Source: Reticulitermes speratus
Lineage: Eukaryota > Arthropoda > Insecta > Blattodea > Rhinotermitidae
Assembly: GCA_021186555.1 (NCBI GenBank)
Contig: JAJKFL010000013.1
Span: 27,112,743-27,176,742 of the forward strand
Reading direction: 5' to 3'
DNA: 64,000 bases
Within the stretch, counting starts at the first letter, position 1, and the number at the start of each line of letters is the position of its first letter. The notes below the pieces were generated by a model. The model was given only the letters and a program-made list of their open reading frames with translations, made no database searches and was not told the origin of the DNA. The translations under genes were made by a program, and so were the position numbers. Positions 12,546 through 25,330 of this stretch are shown here, in pieces.

Positions 12546-14156
12546 CGTACTGTAGGCTCACATTTATTAATTTTGACGGAAGTAGGCTACTATCTGTGAC
12601 TGATCAATTCAAGTGTAATTTTTCCACCTTTATCTATCTCCACTACAAGACATTTGTATCTGTAACAGGCGAGCATAAATGTCGATGAGGAGTGTCAAAC
12701 AACAAATAAATCTATTTCCTTTTCGATAATTTAGCTTTGTATGTGATTTAAGTGCTCTCGTAGATTCTATAGCCTAATTTCAATATTTATCACACGGTCT
12801 TTTGATAGAATAGGCCTATAAACTACATGTATGGAGATGGAGTATCATACGAGCATCATATTATTTGAGAACGCTTGCCAGATTTTTTACTGCAAATTTC
12901 TCTTAAGTCTTTTTATAACTTTGCCCTTTTCTAACTCAATTAGAGTTATGAAAACAGATGGGAGGTTAGTTCTCTGCCTTCATGTGGCAAAGTTCATCGC
13001 AGTAATTGTGGCTGTCCAAGCGTTAGAGGATCTTTGTATTAGAAATGCAAAAGGAGTCAGTTACACTACTTCCACAAAGAAAAACAATTAACATGTTTTG
13101 AATCAAATATACCAGAGATATCTGGGCTTTAATATGATTTAGGAGTACAGGTTCCCTGTAAACGTAAGTACAGACCTCAGTTTCGAGCAGTTTGATGTTT
13201 AGCAATTAAATTAATCAAGGTTAATTAAAATGTCGTACACGGTTCACCATATATATTCCAACAACTGCACTACAATTATATACAATAATATACAAACATG
13301 TGGTAATCCTCCTACGTGTTATTGCACGGAACATGGATAATTATAAAGTCGTACACAATTTTAAACATCGACTGCGAAATGCTCCAAACCGACAGAATAC
13401 TGAAGCAATTAACACGCGGATTCTGTACACTTCATATCATGTCTATATGTATTCTACCTGTGTGTCCCCTGTTATCTGAATGCAAAGCACAAAGAACCTA
13501 TAAAGCACAGAACCATGAAACAAAGCACATACAGGCGAGGTATGATTCTTCTTTATTTTTCAGCACTTTTGTCTAAAATAGATTAATTGCTGATGAACCG
13601 TACAGGTTTATCAGCAACATAAATAGCACATAATAACTACGTAAACAGACATCTCATCAAAATTTTAAAAATACCTTACTCTACTGCGATTGTTCGAAAC
13701 TAGGTCACATTCTCAGAATTCTTAATACTGTGCGATATGTAAGCAGTATGTCTTCAAATATGATGTACAAACTGTAGTATGGTCCGGACAGGTAAAATTT
13801 TATCTCATACTTTTCTCTTTCAGAATGGACTAAAATGGAAGTTTCTTAATCACCACTGGTTTTTTCAACTTTGCTTCAGAATATGCCATTAGTAAAGTTC
13901 AAGAAGACGGGGAAGGTTTGACACTGAGGAACGTATCAGTTTGTGGTCTACCCTAAATACATTAATTTATTGGGAGAGAATGTAATTACGGAAAGGGACA
14001 TAGGAGATTTATTATTCGCTAGTATGGAATGTGGTGTATAAGTAAATGCAAAAAAAGAAATCCATGGGAAGATTTAGTTTTTTCGGTTTAATGTCAATAA
14101 GTAATAAACCATTGGCACATGAAAACTGACAGGAAGGTATATATGCAAGCTTTTTA

Positions 14157-14476
14157 CCACCAACCACTGCACAATAAATTTATTTTTTACACTCCTACAT
14201 GTTTCGGCTGACCATTTCAGCCATCATCAGGGAGTCAACGTACACAGGCATTTGCAGCGTACATTGTGTATCTGAATGGTAAATGTCTGCACGGAACATG
14301 TATAATACTAAGTATATAAATGTCCAACAGGCAAAAGTTATACATAGTTTCACAAACACCAAAAAGAAACTACTAAAGACAAATGCAGCTCTATTGTTAA
14401 ATAAATTATGCAGAAACTACCAACTAACACCTAAATACAGCAACTGCACGGAACATGTATAATATTAAGTATATGG
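14157..14476 (-). repeat. Single hammerhead-bearing retroelement unit with direct repeats
   Basis: It begins with the family box ACCACCAACCACTGCAC and continues with the hammerhead motif at 14191-14235 (minus strand). About 60 and 210 bases later it carries two nearly identical copies of CTGCACGGAACATGTATAAT (about 14288 and 14444), each followed by a TAAGTATAT block. TGCACGG resembles the TGCACGGTGAA end motif of the other copies. Unlike the 33- and 42-kb copies this one is not an inverted repeat. Outer boundaries are uncertain. Confidence 0.55.
14191..14235 (-). ncRNA. Hammerhead ribozyme motif (type I, minimal stem III)
   Basis: On the minus strand the order is ACUCC, CUGAUGA, one extra U, a perfect 6-bp stem II hairpin (GGCUGA/UCAGCC), GAA, ACAUGU (2-bp stem III), A17, GGAGU. 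The outer ACUCC/GGAGU strands pair over five bases as stem I, placing the predicted cut after A17. The core residues C3 U4 G5 A6, G8 A9 and G12 A13 A14 are all present. The additional U between A9 and stem II departs from the canonical core and could weaken activity. Confidence 0.7.
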
Positions 14477-15884
14477 CACGAAGGTAGTTCATAAACAAAA
14501 CTACATATCACGTTGAAAATATTGTTTATTAAGTTAACAATTACAAACATGGTGAAGAAGAAAGACGTGGATTTCATGTGTGATAAATTTAACACAAATA
14601 CCATTTTTACTTAAGTGACAAGTTCTTCAAAAAATAAAGTACACTAACGTGAAATAAGATTCCAAAAATTTAGAATAACAACTCTGTTGGACTCGAAATA
14701 TATAAAACAGAAATGGGGAATTTTTAGTTCTACTCGGAACTCGTTGTTACAAAATTGGAGATCACTAATGTACCTTCTTCCTAGTTCTTGCTTCTTATAT
14801 CTGTTACATAACATAATTGACGTCAGAATATCTTTTGGCTGCAAATAATTCTCGTAAACCAAACATGGGAAATTTATTCAATTGAATTTCTGCGTATGTT
14901 CATCTTTCTTCAAAATTTAAATTTTCCTTTAATATTCTGCACCTCTTCAGTGACCTCCTAATTGTAGCTCTGGAATTTTGCAATTTGAAATGTAATTTGG
15001 TTTACTAGATATTCCACATTTTGTTTTTGATGTTTAACAATGTTGTAACTCCATTGGCGGGAGATGTTCAGATAAAATGCACGTCCACTCTATTTGATGT
15101 TTAATTATAACACAAGAATTCCGTTTTATTTTCAAAATAACTCGCATTCTGCATACTTTGCATCCGACGCTCATGCTGTGCAGAAATGTTATTTGTAAGG
15201 GCAGATGCGAGTTTTTAGTAAAGCGACATATGGGGCCTGTTTCTTTTAAGTTCTGGGACCGTGTAACAAAATCATTGTCACCGGGTGGTCGCCCACCTGT
15301 AAACATGTAACTTTGCTGTCTCCAAGGCTGCGTGTGTTGCAATAAATACGAAAAGAGAAAAACGAATCGATAATACAGGGACGCGGTAAAAAATAAAAGC
15401 TTTGAAGAATTCATACTATCCACTGATATTACTCGCCTACGTTATCTCCCATATTCTCAGCTCTTACTTTATTAGGATTGAATTTTCAACGTTCAACATT
15501 TTCTTGTTTGTTATTTCTGCTCGAAATATTCCGCGGTCATCTGTCAGAAGCACAATTTTTGCTTTATTAAAAAATGTTGACCTATAAAGGATTGCTCGTA
15601 TCCCTTCTGTAGAAGGTGACAGTCTCTCAGCTTGTCAGAAAATTCCGCTCCTCATGAAATTTGAAAGCCACAGTGTTTAAAGTCGTCCACCACTGGACCT
15701 CATAATGATGAAACTGAATTCAATCCGAGACGGCGTATGCCATGTCTTTAAAAATCATTTTCATAATACCAGTATACTATTATCTACACTTAGATATCGC
15801 GAGTTGTCAGTGCCCTTCAGGTATTCCAGTCACCACTGCCTAGGCCTATTCATTTCTCTTCTCTGTCACGCGTAATACATATCC

Positions 15885-16490
15885 CATGCACTATATGCCC
15901 CGTGTACTAATATGCCCCATATACTAGCCTATATGTCCTGTGTACTATATGTCCCATGTACTGAATGTCCCTTACACTATACGTCACGTGTACTGTATGT
16001 CCCATGTATTACATGTCCCATGTACTAAGTTTATAAGCCCCATGTACTATATATCCCATGTATTAATTGTCCCATGTACTGAATGTCCCTTATACTATAC
16101 GTCCCGCGTACTGTGGGATAGCGTAGTCGGTATAGCGACTCGCTACGGGCTGGACGAAACGGGGATCGAATCCCGGTGGGGGCGAGATTTTTCGCAGCCG
16201 TCCAGACCGGCCCTGGGGCCCACCCAGCCTCCTATATAATGGGTACCGGGTCTCCTTCCCGGGGGTAAAGCGGCAGGGGTGTGGAGTTGACCACCCACCC
16301 CCCATCTAGTGCCGAGGTTAAAGAAAGAGTAGAGCTTTACCTCTACTCCCCCTCTGGGCCTACATGGCCTGTTCTAGGGAGAACTTTACCTTTACCCATG
16401 TACTGTATGTCCCATGTATTTTATGTTCCATGTACTGCATGTTCCATGTATTACATGTCCCATGTACTATATGTCCTATATCCATCTAAT
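15885..16490. repeat. Minisatellite of about 16-22 bp units, interrupted by a SINE
   Basis: Irregular tandem copies of a unit close to CCCATGTACTATATGT (variants CCCGTGTACT, CCCATGTATTACATGT) run from about 15885 to 16120. They resume from about 16396 to 16485 after the SINE at 16120-16396. Units vary in length and base content, so this is a decayed minisatellite. Its apparent open frames are repeat translations, not genes. Confidence 0.75.
16120..16396 (+). mobile_element. tRNA-derived SINE, family III
   Basis: The A box TAGCGTAGTCGG matches the tRNA consensus and the B box lies in GGGGATCGAATCCCGG. The head is followed by the core (GGGGCCCACCCAGCCTCC, GGGTACCGGGTCTCC, GGGGGTAAAGCGGC) and a 3' end finishing CTTTACCTTTA. 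It inserted into the minisatellite, whose units (CCCGCGTACTGT / CCCATGTACTGT) flank both ends and may hide the true duplication. The copy at 56.8-57.1 kb is the same family, inverted. Confidence 0.82.
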
Positions 16491-18559
16491 TCTAGCTTAA
16501 GCATCGTTACTTAATATTCGATGCAGAGCAAAAATCATGCAGCTTTTCATTATATGTTTTATTATTCTCCTGTCACTTCCAATCCTTTGGATTCAAATAT
16601 TATCCTCTGCTCATTATTCTCAAACACCCTCCACATATACTCGTATTCTTCCTTAATTTCAGATTCCAAGCTGTAGTTCTGCATACTGTTTTTAATTTTT
16701 CATCGTTTCGTTGAATGGGTTTCCACACAGGAAACTTAAGTTGCGTATACCGCGTTGTTTTAAAAACTGAATTTATTTATGTATTTGCTTATTAAATAAC
16801 AACGACGTTAGTCATAATGTGTGTCACAAGTGCTGTTATGACATAAGCGTCGCGATGACTATACTGGCGTCATAACCCATGTCACCTTGGCTGAAGTGAG
16901 TTGGCACAGTTAACACTGAAATCTGCATGCATGTTCCTCGTTAAGCAATTTTATTGAGCCCTTGTTACTTTTTTGGCTTAACATTTCTCTCAACCATATA
17001 TTTTTTTCAAGCGTAGTCTGCCTAAATTCTTAAGTGGGCTTTTCATAAATCCATAGAAGGTCTTGAAAGCATATACTGGCATATTCTCGCTAATTTGTAT
17101 TTTCTTATCGCCACACTCAGTTAATCGTAATAAATTTCAAAGAACGACGCTGATAAGTTTGTGTACTACGTTTTGCAGTGCCTGTACACCCTTGTCAATT
17201 TTGCTCAATTTGGTCTATAGAGCATGTGTGTGAATTCTGCACGCATGTGTACGTGCAAGTGAGGATATGTCAGTACATGCCGTGCAGGTCCTGTGTGTGC
17301 CAGGTATGTTGCCAGTCAGATGTCATGCAAAGAAACAAACACGTTAAGACAACATTGCTTTTACATTGCATTCACCGTGCATTTTTGTTTAATTGGGGAT
17401 AACTATTAATAAAAGAAACTATTGACATTGTAAGTGTCTGTGTGCATATGTTGGTATAAATTGTTTAATTGATTTTACATATTCTTATTTTTCGTATTCT
17501 TCTCTATTGTGCGCATACAATAATACAGGCTACTAATTTGGTTCCTAATTATACCAAGTTTCGTTTCTTCCTTTTTTCAAGTATAATCTTAATCACTGTT
17601 ATCAATAAAATGCTCTCACTTTTCAAACATATCGAGTTTTGTAAATAATACTGCTTATATAACTATTAACTATTCATCTTTCAGATAATAATGGTGTGGA
17701 TTTCCTCTTCTCCTCCAGCGCAACTGACAGAAGTATCTCGAAATATTTCGCCATCGTTATCAGTTCATTGAACATAATAATTCCCCCACCTAAGTTCATG
17801 ATAAATGACTTTTGCGTAATTAAGCGACCAACTAATCAACTGCTGCACAGCATACACTATCACCGCTAGATTAAATGTCATGAGCTCTTATGAGAAAGTA
17901 AATTCTCCGAAGAAGTGGGCTGTCAAGTACAGCGAAGTACAGAAAGACTGCTGATATGTTCCCATGTTATATAAACACATTATGTTATCTGTAAATGTGT
18001 AACTGTGTCGACTGAGATGCAGACCTTTTGGAAGATGTGGTAAGCGGTTATGGCCTCGCTCCTGATCAAGCATTCTCAGAAAGACTGAAGAAAATTACAA
18101 AAGTGTTTGATCATAATAGCAGGCCTACTGCCTAAGCCGAGATTCACAGTGTCACCTTCTTAATTCGTTACCGCTGATATAATGTTCTCTGTGATTAGCA
18201 CGATTTGCTGTGGTAATGTAGTAGTAATTATAAATCCATTCTTGCTTGTGCGAAATTTGAAGTGGAGGCCGAGCGTGCCGCCGGTGAAGGAAACGTTATG
18301 TAAAATTACCAGGGCAGGGACGCCATGCATGCACCGTCTACAAAGATATTAGGAAACAGCATTTCGCTACACAGTGTATTTATGAGGTTGGTATGACTTT
18401 CACAAAAAAAGCTATTATTCTTCTAGGCAGCATTTATCGACTTACCTTCCCAATGAACACGGTCTGTATTCTCTCTGCGGTAGGAACTTCAGTATTATAT
18501 CTAAATGTAAATGAAATGTAAATCTAATTTATACGAATTACTTAAAAATGGAACGGACT

Positions 18560-19460
18560 TCGTACACAACACGCATGACATAACTCTTCGCCGCCTCATT
18601 AACGCATTAATGAGACAATAGACATAGCCATCAATGGCCAAGTTTCAGACACCTGGCAATAAACTTTGCAAGGTAATGCTCAGAAGTTCCCTTCCAAGGA
18701 ACGCCCACTCAGACAGGTGTTCCTCAGATAAGCTTGCTCGGAGCCACACTTTGTAACGTTAATATCAATGATGTTCTGTCCACTAAAAATGACAATAACA
18801 TTGCAGTTGCAATGCATACAGCTAACATGACTGTCAGATTTCGGTCCGGCAGCCTAAATAAAGGGATTGTAAAATTAAATAAAGCAGTAGATCTTTCACA
18901 ACCCTGCTCCCAGAAATGGAGAATTAATATTAATCCTAGCAGATCCAATATTACCTTATTTTCTAAACGATAATGTGCCTACTGCCTTAATATTCAGCCT
19001 GTTAAATTGTTTATGCAAACATAGAAAATGCTTGTGAAACAAAATACGTTATCTTAAGGTAATATTAAATGCACAGTTCATATACGAGGCACGTACCTCC
19101 TGCCTTCTGCATAAACTAAAGAGCAGACTGAGGCAACTGTATCCTGCATTAAATAAATCCTCCATCACTGATATTAATTCAAACTTAATTATTTATAATC
19201 CCTCCTCCAGTCCACATTGACACACGCCTTCCCCACCTCGGCCTACGCTGCAGAATAACATTCAAAACAAAGTCCTCAGAATAATAACAAAACTGCCAAT
19301 AACCTCAATTAAAATCCTATATTAACAGACAGAAATGCCATTAATAAAAAAATCAAACAATGAGTCTAGTATCCACAGTATGCCAAAAACCAGTGTTCAA
19401 TGAAAATTACGAAATTCAGGAATTAGGGCAATACAATCTCATCCATGATATGTATAGTGC
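18560..19460 (+). mobile_element. Decayed Jockey-like LINE, reverse transcriptase region
   Basis: Around 18724-18970 the translation LLGATLCNVNINDVLSTK, then SLNKGIVKLNKAVDL, then KWRININPSRSNITLFS follows the Jockey-type RT pattern (GSxLGPxLFNIYxND, KWRIxxNPxKS). The catalytic YADD equivalent reads MHTAN, so the active site is lost. Stops and shifts interrupt both sides. Downstream pieces near 19130 (RQLYPALNKS) match the C-terminal region of such ORFs. It lies in PAQR4 intron 1 about 100 bases before exon 2. Confidence 0.65.
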
Positions 19461-19569
19461 TCCCAGTAACTGCTTTATGGTTACAAGCGTATGTTGCAAG
19501 TTTTGAGGCAAACATTAATTAATAGTTAAATCTGAAATATTGATAAAGTACTCTTCTTTTCTTTAATAG

Positions 19570-19788
19570 GTATTCCAATTGTATACATCCTGGTGACTGT
19601 ACCAGGTTTGATGCCATGGGACCATATTGAATCACGTTTCCTCCCATGGTGCCACATTATTGGTGCTGTCAGTCCCTGGATCGGCAGCTTTGTTTATCAC
19701 TTGTTTATGAACCTGGAGTGTGGAGAGGTTGTCTACTATAAACTGCTACAACTTGACATGCTTGGAATATGGATTAGCCAGAGTTTTG
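19570..19788 (+). CDS. PAQR4: PAQR4, exon 2 (residues 113-185, plus split codon)
   Basis: Acceptor TTTAATAG, donor G|GTAAGA, phases 1 and 1. The exon encodes GIPIVYILVTVPGLMPWDH followed by GSFVYHLFMNLECG and LLQLDMLGIW. The family's metal and catalytic signature appears as S152-x3-H156 (SFVYH) and D175 (LDM). Hydrophobic stretches at about 114-127 and 140-158 are the first two membrane spans. Agreement with vertebrate PAQR4, including the TMPW-like tetrad and the YHLFM run, is strong. Confidence 0.93.
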
Positions 19789-20679
19789 GTAAGATCTTAC
19801 ACTATGTTGCATGCATTATGTTCACTGTTGCATATGTCCTACCTTTCCTCTGTTTTCTTCCATCATATGGAATTATTCTTGATGAGGAAATAAAAATAAG
19901 ATGGATGAACTAAAGAGAGTATTCTTCATCGCCAGACCGGGCACTGCAGAGTGGGCAGTATTATCGCTCACAATGCAGCAATAATATTGCCTCCTCCATG
20001 TCAAACAGTCCACAAATAAAGAGTAATCTCTGAATTAAACAATCTAAAGCTCTGCAAAAATATGCTTGTATTTAAAACTACTTTTTATTCTACATTCATT
20101 GTCTACAAATGTTCTACAGTCTCATTAGTTAACTATTTGTTGCCCTTTTATAGGAATGATGATAAATTTCTGTGACGTGAATTTGTGACAACTTCATAAC
20201 CTTCATTAGTCTTCCATACTTTCTTTTGGTTTATAATCAGCAGCCCTTATGTTATAGGGAAAAATAGGCTCATGGTATCACCATGCCTACATATTCATTT
20301 ATCTATGTGTATTTCCTCCTAGCAACTTTTTGACTAGTTGTCTTACGTTAACGAAACTTGGTAGAGTTAGTGCCACTAGAGAACACATGATTATTGTCCT
20401 TTAAATTTCATAATATTAATAGTACGATACGAAGGTGGTGCAAAATGTTTTGCAGAAAGTAATAATTAATATGGGCTCTGGAATTTTGTGCAACAGTGGG
20501 TGTCAAAAACCATGAATATTTTATGAAAATAATTCTTTCCTGTACGCAAAAAAAAAATATTTTGATGAAACTTGTGCAGCCTATGTCTTAGGCCTGAAAA
20601 CAGCCAAAATTCTCACCTAACCATGTCTCAAGCAACCAAATTGAATGAGGCAGGAAGGTGTGTAAAACGACGAATTGGA

Positions 20680-20706
20680 AACACACACACACACACACAC
20701 ACACAC
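20680..20706. repeat. (AC)n microsatellite
   Basis: About 13 uninterrupted AC dinucleotides inside PAQR4 intron 2. Confidence 0.9.
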
Positions 20707-21578
20707 TTACTAGAAAAATAAGATAGGCAATGTATGTACAATGTAAGATTGAAGCGCTTCAAAAAACGATTGTTGCTGTGGAAAAGCAACAAGTATTAAA
20801 CATTATAAGTGTGTGTCTGTATTCTTGCCTTAGTTATCCGGCATGCAAATCACATATTTTATGCACTGTACTATATTGTCATCCATAACCTGTCTGTCTC
20901 TGCCACACTTTTCCACATTATATCGTATAAGGCATGATAATCAGAAAAAAATTTACTGAATATAAAATGACTTTCTCTGCAAATTTTATCTGAAATATTT
21001 CTTATTCTGAGAAGACTTAAGTGAGGTATTATCATAAATGTACATAGGTCTTCATGTAAAGTACCCATTATTCTTGCCATATTTTAATGAAACTTCAATT
21101 TTCTCAACAGATTTTTGAAAATCCTCACACATAAAATTTCTTGAAAATCCGTCCAGTGGGAACCGAATTGTTCCATACAGACAGATAGAAAGACAGACAT
21201 GATGAAGCTAATAGTCTCATTCTGTAATTTTGTGAATGCACCTAAAATGAACTATGTAATTAGCAGTGTCACAAATAGAGAACAACCCAGATAATCTTGA
21301 CATGTAACAATTTCTCCTTGCTAACATCTGGAGTCCACAGTCACCAAAGGCAAGATTTGTAATAAAAACCTTCTCAAGGACTTCACAATAGATATTCAAA
21401 TCCACTATCAATAACAGCAGTTCTGAAATAACACACACTTAAAATAAATAAAGTATCTCTGAATTCTTATTTATGAGGCAAATACCTCACTGCTTTATTA
21501 TCCTTTAATATGGGTGTAGTAAATATTGTATCTTTCTTAATTGATGTGGAACTACTATTTATACTAAATATGCAACAT

Positions 21579-21995
21579 CAGGGGCGCACCCAAGGGGAGG
21601 GGGGGGGGGTGCCGGGCTGCAGCCCCCACCAGACCCCTAAAACCGAAATTTAAAAAACAAAGATTTTGTAGATATTATATCAAAAGTTTTACGTAATTTA
21701 CCCTTCAGCTGAAATTAGCCACTGAAATCTGCAGAAGATTAGTACATTAGAATTTTGAAAAATAAATTAATAAAATTAAAAAAAACAAGAAGATAGGACA
21801 CTGTGATTGAGTCATTGAACATGCAGTTATATTTGTATGTATAAAAATGCAGTTGCAAACGATGTTATGTTATACTTATGACATGATTTTTATAACGTCA
21901 TTTCTAAAATCAAACATAAATTATATATATATATATATATATATGTATCCTCAGGGTCAGCCCCCACCCCCAGCAAAATTCTGGGTGCACACCTG
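21579..21995. mobile_element. hAT-type MITE
   Basis: The ends are CAGGGGCGCACCCA and TGGGTGCACACCTG, an inverted pair with two mismatches. Next to them are 8-bp near-identical repeats TGCAACAT (21571-21578) and TGTAACAC (21996-22003). The 417-bp body is noncoding and holds a G-run near the left end and a TA microsatellite. CAGGGGCG termini and 8-bp duplications point to the hAT superfamily. Confidence 0.6.
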
Positions 21996-22304
21996 TGTAA
22001 CACCATACTTTTTGTATGAAATTTTTTTTACATTTCTACTAACTGTCTAGTAAGACCTTTATTTTGTTTGCCAGAACAGTGTGGTAAAATGTGTTATTGT
22101 ATGGAGCTTGATTTTGTGCAGTTCTTTCCACTGTCAAGACAACAGCAGTTGGTGTCATTATGTGTTGCTTTCAGCTTCAGTAACTTGACTGTGTTTGTTA
22201 AAATATTCAGCTTCTCACAAGGCATATGAAATGATCTGTACAATGCATCATTAAAAGCCATAAAATAATTTTACATACAGGACATATGATTTAAATGTTA
22301 GGTA

Positions 22305-22611
22305 AAAAAAAAAGCAATCCCATTACAGGCCTTGACAGGCCCTTAGGGTCCCAGGAGGTTGAGGCTCCCAGATTTTTAGACAATCGGCACATGAAGGTGG
22401 TAAGGTTGTCAGCCCTACGCACCGGCCGCCTTTATTCCCCAGGAAAGATTCCTGGTACTGATTTCTGTTAGAGGCTGAGTCGACCCCAGGGCCATAGTGC
22501 GACCGAAACGATTATGTCAATGGAAAATTCCAATGACACCATCGGGAATCGAACCCGCGACGTTCCGGTTTGTAGCGTAGTGCCTCAACCAACTACGCCA
22601 CCACGTGCCCC
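22305..22611 (-). mobile_element. tRNA-derived SINE, family II
   Basis: Minus-strand element. The tRNA head lies at the right (GGGGCACGTGGTGGCGTAG...), its B box is in GCGGGTTCGATTCCCG, and the A-rich tail is at the left. Flanks TTAAATGTTAGGTA (22291-22304) and TTAAATTTTAGGTA (22612-22625) form a 14-bp duplication with one mismatch. The same family stands in plus orientation at 37029-37326. Confidence 0.87.
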
Positions 22612-25226
22612 TTAAATTTTAGGTAGGGATGCACAAATCCTGGGTGCCACGTTGCTGGGGCAAATAAATTTTGTACAGTAGTGCCTAATATGTCTGGGTC
22701 CTCAGTACAGAACTTGCTTCATGTTACCCTCCTAGCACCTAGAATTTTGAGGTGGCACCTTTGGAAAATTTGTGCACCACTGGAGTAAGGGTTTACAGGT
22801 TTCTGGAATATGACATGGCATAATATTATAGGTAAGAATCAGCATCACAGGGAAATGGCACAGCCTCCAGCTTCAGGTCCAAATTCACAGGATGTACATG
22901 AAATAATACACTAAATATGTCCAACGTGCTAATAAAAGTATTAAAGTAACGTCTTTTATACTACAACATTTGTCCCTAGTCAAATGAGACAAGCAAAGTA
23001 TTCGTCTGTTTCTAAAACGTGTGTTTCAATAATTATTTCCCTCATGCTGAAAACTTACTTCATACAATAGAAAACGAATATTAAACCCCCAGAATCCTAA
23101 ATATTATGCTTTACACTCACTAGCACCTTTAACTCAGATTTCTTGTGTGTGGCCAAACCCAAAGTTAATCACGTACAATTTACTCTTATCTTGAATTATC
23201 AGCAAAACAGCCTTTTCTTTGCAAACATTTTCAATTATCACTCATAACCAAATGAATCTACAAAAATAGTGTAGTATATTGAAATTTATATTACACCTAT
23301 AATTGAAAATCTCATTTTAAAAATTATAAATCACTCCTATATATATTAAATTTCTATCAATTACACTTGCTGGGTATTAATTACAGTGTCAAACTATGTT
23401 GTGATTGGGTTAAGCATATGAAATTATAATACATAAAATAATAGACTATTTCTGAGATTTTTCGTGCTTCAAAGCAAATTTTTACATCAGTTTTGTTTGA
23501 AACCAAGGGAATTTATAATGTAAATGCTTGTAAAATCAGATAGAATTTCAGGAGGATGCAGACTCAGTGTCTATTTTCCTACAACTGGGTAATATACCGG
23601 ATCAAATAAGATAACTGTGTTTTTACTCTCAGAAAGGCAGTTGCCGGTTTTATGATGTAACAAGGAGGAGCATGATAATTTGTACGATTTTTTAAAACAT
23701 ACAATCACTGAACTATCAAATAGACCAACATCAAGCCATCAGACCAGCAGTAAATTGACTATGTTGCTTTTTCTGAATTTTTCTTTTATGAAACAGATGC
23801 TTGTATGATGTGCCCTTTGTTATGTGTGTGTGTGTTTGTTTGTGTTTGTGGTCAGAAACACCCAGCTATGGCTTTATTTATACTAAGTATACATTCAGAT
23901 GGAATAAACAGCAGAACTAGATTTCATAAAATTCTGATTGAACAGTATATTTTAAGCAGTCTCCAATAAAGCAGCTATTTGACAGGTATGTACTTGATAA
24001 AGAAACAATAATGCATTCAATCTAACAACTTTTTAGTACTAGTAACTCTACCACATGTGGTGAGTAACTACTATATAATCAAGATCTGGTTGATACAGGT
24101 TAGGCAGTGGTATATTCTCCATAAAAGTTGCAATTTATATATGATCAAAAAAATGCATATTTTGGAACACAATGCATAAGAGGAAGGTAATGATGGCAAA
24201 TTTTTATTAAAACCTCTCAATCCAGGCGAAGTTATAAGTCAATAAAAACGAATCTCATATAACTTGGTGTATAGGTTAACCATACAGACACTAACAGATG
24301 CTATACATGAAGAACTACAAATATTTCTGCCCACATCTGAAATGTAACTTGTGACTAACTCACTATCATGGCAAAACACTTTTTGCATAGAAGTTGTAGG
24401 AAAACATAAAACATACATTTTATGCCCAGTGGACTTATCGAGACAGTGCAGCAAAATGGACTTCATATTACGCCATCCTGTAAATCGAGGACTAGTGGGC
24501 TAGTTTCAATGAAATTTTATATTGGAGGTCCCTACTCATCCACCTTGCCTGCTTTGTGCTTTTTTTAAGAAAATCGAAAGTTAGCTTCAACAAATAGAAA
24601 ATCTAGTGGCAAAGACAGGGCAAAGCACTAGAATTTTTACACAGTGCATATTGTTCTAATTTACTGTAATTAGTCTTCATCACTTCGGACTCAAAGGACG
24701 TACAGACTACTTCCCATATTTTTTATGTTTAGAAGAAGCACAGTGCTGGTTTTCAGATGGACCTTACTCCTTTATTTTTACATCAATATCAGCCATTTCC
24801 CTTCTTCATTTTTGCAATATTGTGTGAGTCTAAAAGACAGTTTTCTGAACAGCTGGCTTATTATCCGTGAACCAATTTTCTAACTCTAACTTTCAAATCA
24901 GAAATGCATACTCACACGTCACTGTGACATTTATCCCAATCAGGATCTAAATATACACAGCACACTTCAGGCTTAAATCACTAATTTAAAATTTATTGAG
25001 TGTCAGATTTGATGGTCAGCTTGAATCTGCTTTAAAATAACTCACATATGAAACAAAAAGAATAATTTTGGAACACATACATTAACAGCACTGTGTGTAT
25101 ACCCCTCTGCCTGTGTACCATTCCAAACATATCAAGCAATAAGGGCAGGTGTGTAAAAGCTAATGGATGTTTTGTGTAATAAGGCTGCTTGCTTACCGTG
25201 TGTGTTGCTTGGTTTGTTGTATGCAG

Positions 25227-25330
25227 GCGCGCTGCCCATGGTGTACGCCTCTGTGTTCTGCCTTTCTTGGGCATGCCGATGGCTCATCCTCTCTTCCTAT
25301 TGTCTACTCTCCATGTGGGGGCTCTATAAG
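25227..25330 (+). CDS. PAQR4: PAQR4, exon 3 (residues 186-220)
   Basis: The acceptor TATGCAG joins GC to the G left by exon 2 (Gly186), and the donor is AAG|GTAATA, phase 0. The exon encodes ALPMVYASVFCLSWACR and ends LLSMWGLYK. It covers the third membrane span and part of the fourth. The junction GALP is also present in vertebrate PAQR4 at the equivalent place, which supports the splice. Confidence 0.92.

Larger units (their letters stand above)
5930..19569 (+). other. PAQR4: PAQR4 intron 1 (13.6 kb)
   Basis: A large first intron, bounded by GTAAAT and TTTAATAG. It carries a hAT MITE (7751-7918), two family I SINEs (8050-8307, 12303-12545), an RTE-like LINE tail with a GTTA microsatellite (10775-10971), a hammerhead unit (14157-14476), a minisatellite split by a SINE (15885-16490) and a Jockey-like LINE (18560-19460). 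The remainder shows no coding signal that I can support. Confidence 0.85.
19789..25226 (+). other. PAQR4: PAQR4 intron 2 (5.4 kb)
   Basis: It contains an AC microsatellite (20680-20706), a hAT MITE (21579-21995) with an internal TA microsatellite (about 21920-21945) and a family II SINE (22305-22611). The rest is AT-rich and I see no other feature in it. Confidence 0.8.

Noticed and set aside
15034..15423. A 129-codon minus-strand open frame
   Set aside because: No recognisable motif; nothing in the flanks supports a gene or a named transposon.
15885..16490. CRISPR-like spaced repeats
   Set aside because: Units are tandem and irregular without unique spacers, and the host is eukaryotic; a minisatellite explains them.
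17366..17385. Isolated TTCACCGTGCAT match
   Set aside because: There is no box, hairpin or target duplication around it; probably a chance match to the hammerhead-family end motif.
22625..22783. A hAT-like element with GGGATGCACAAAT / ATTTGTGCACCACTG ends
   Set aside because: The inverted similarity is partial and I found no 8-bp duplication, so it stays below the reporting threshold.
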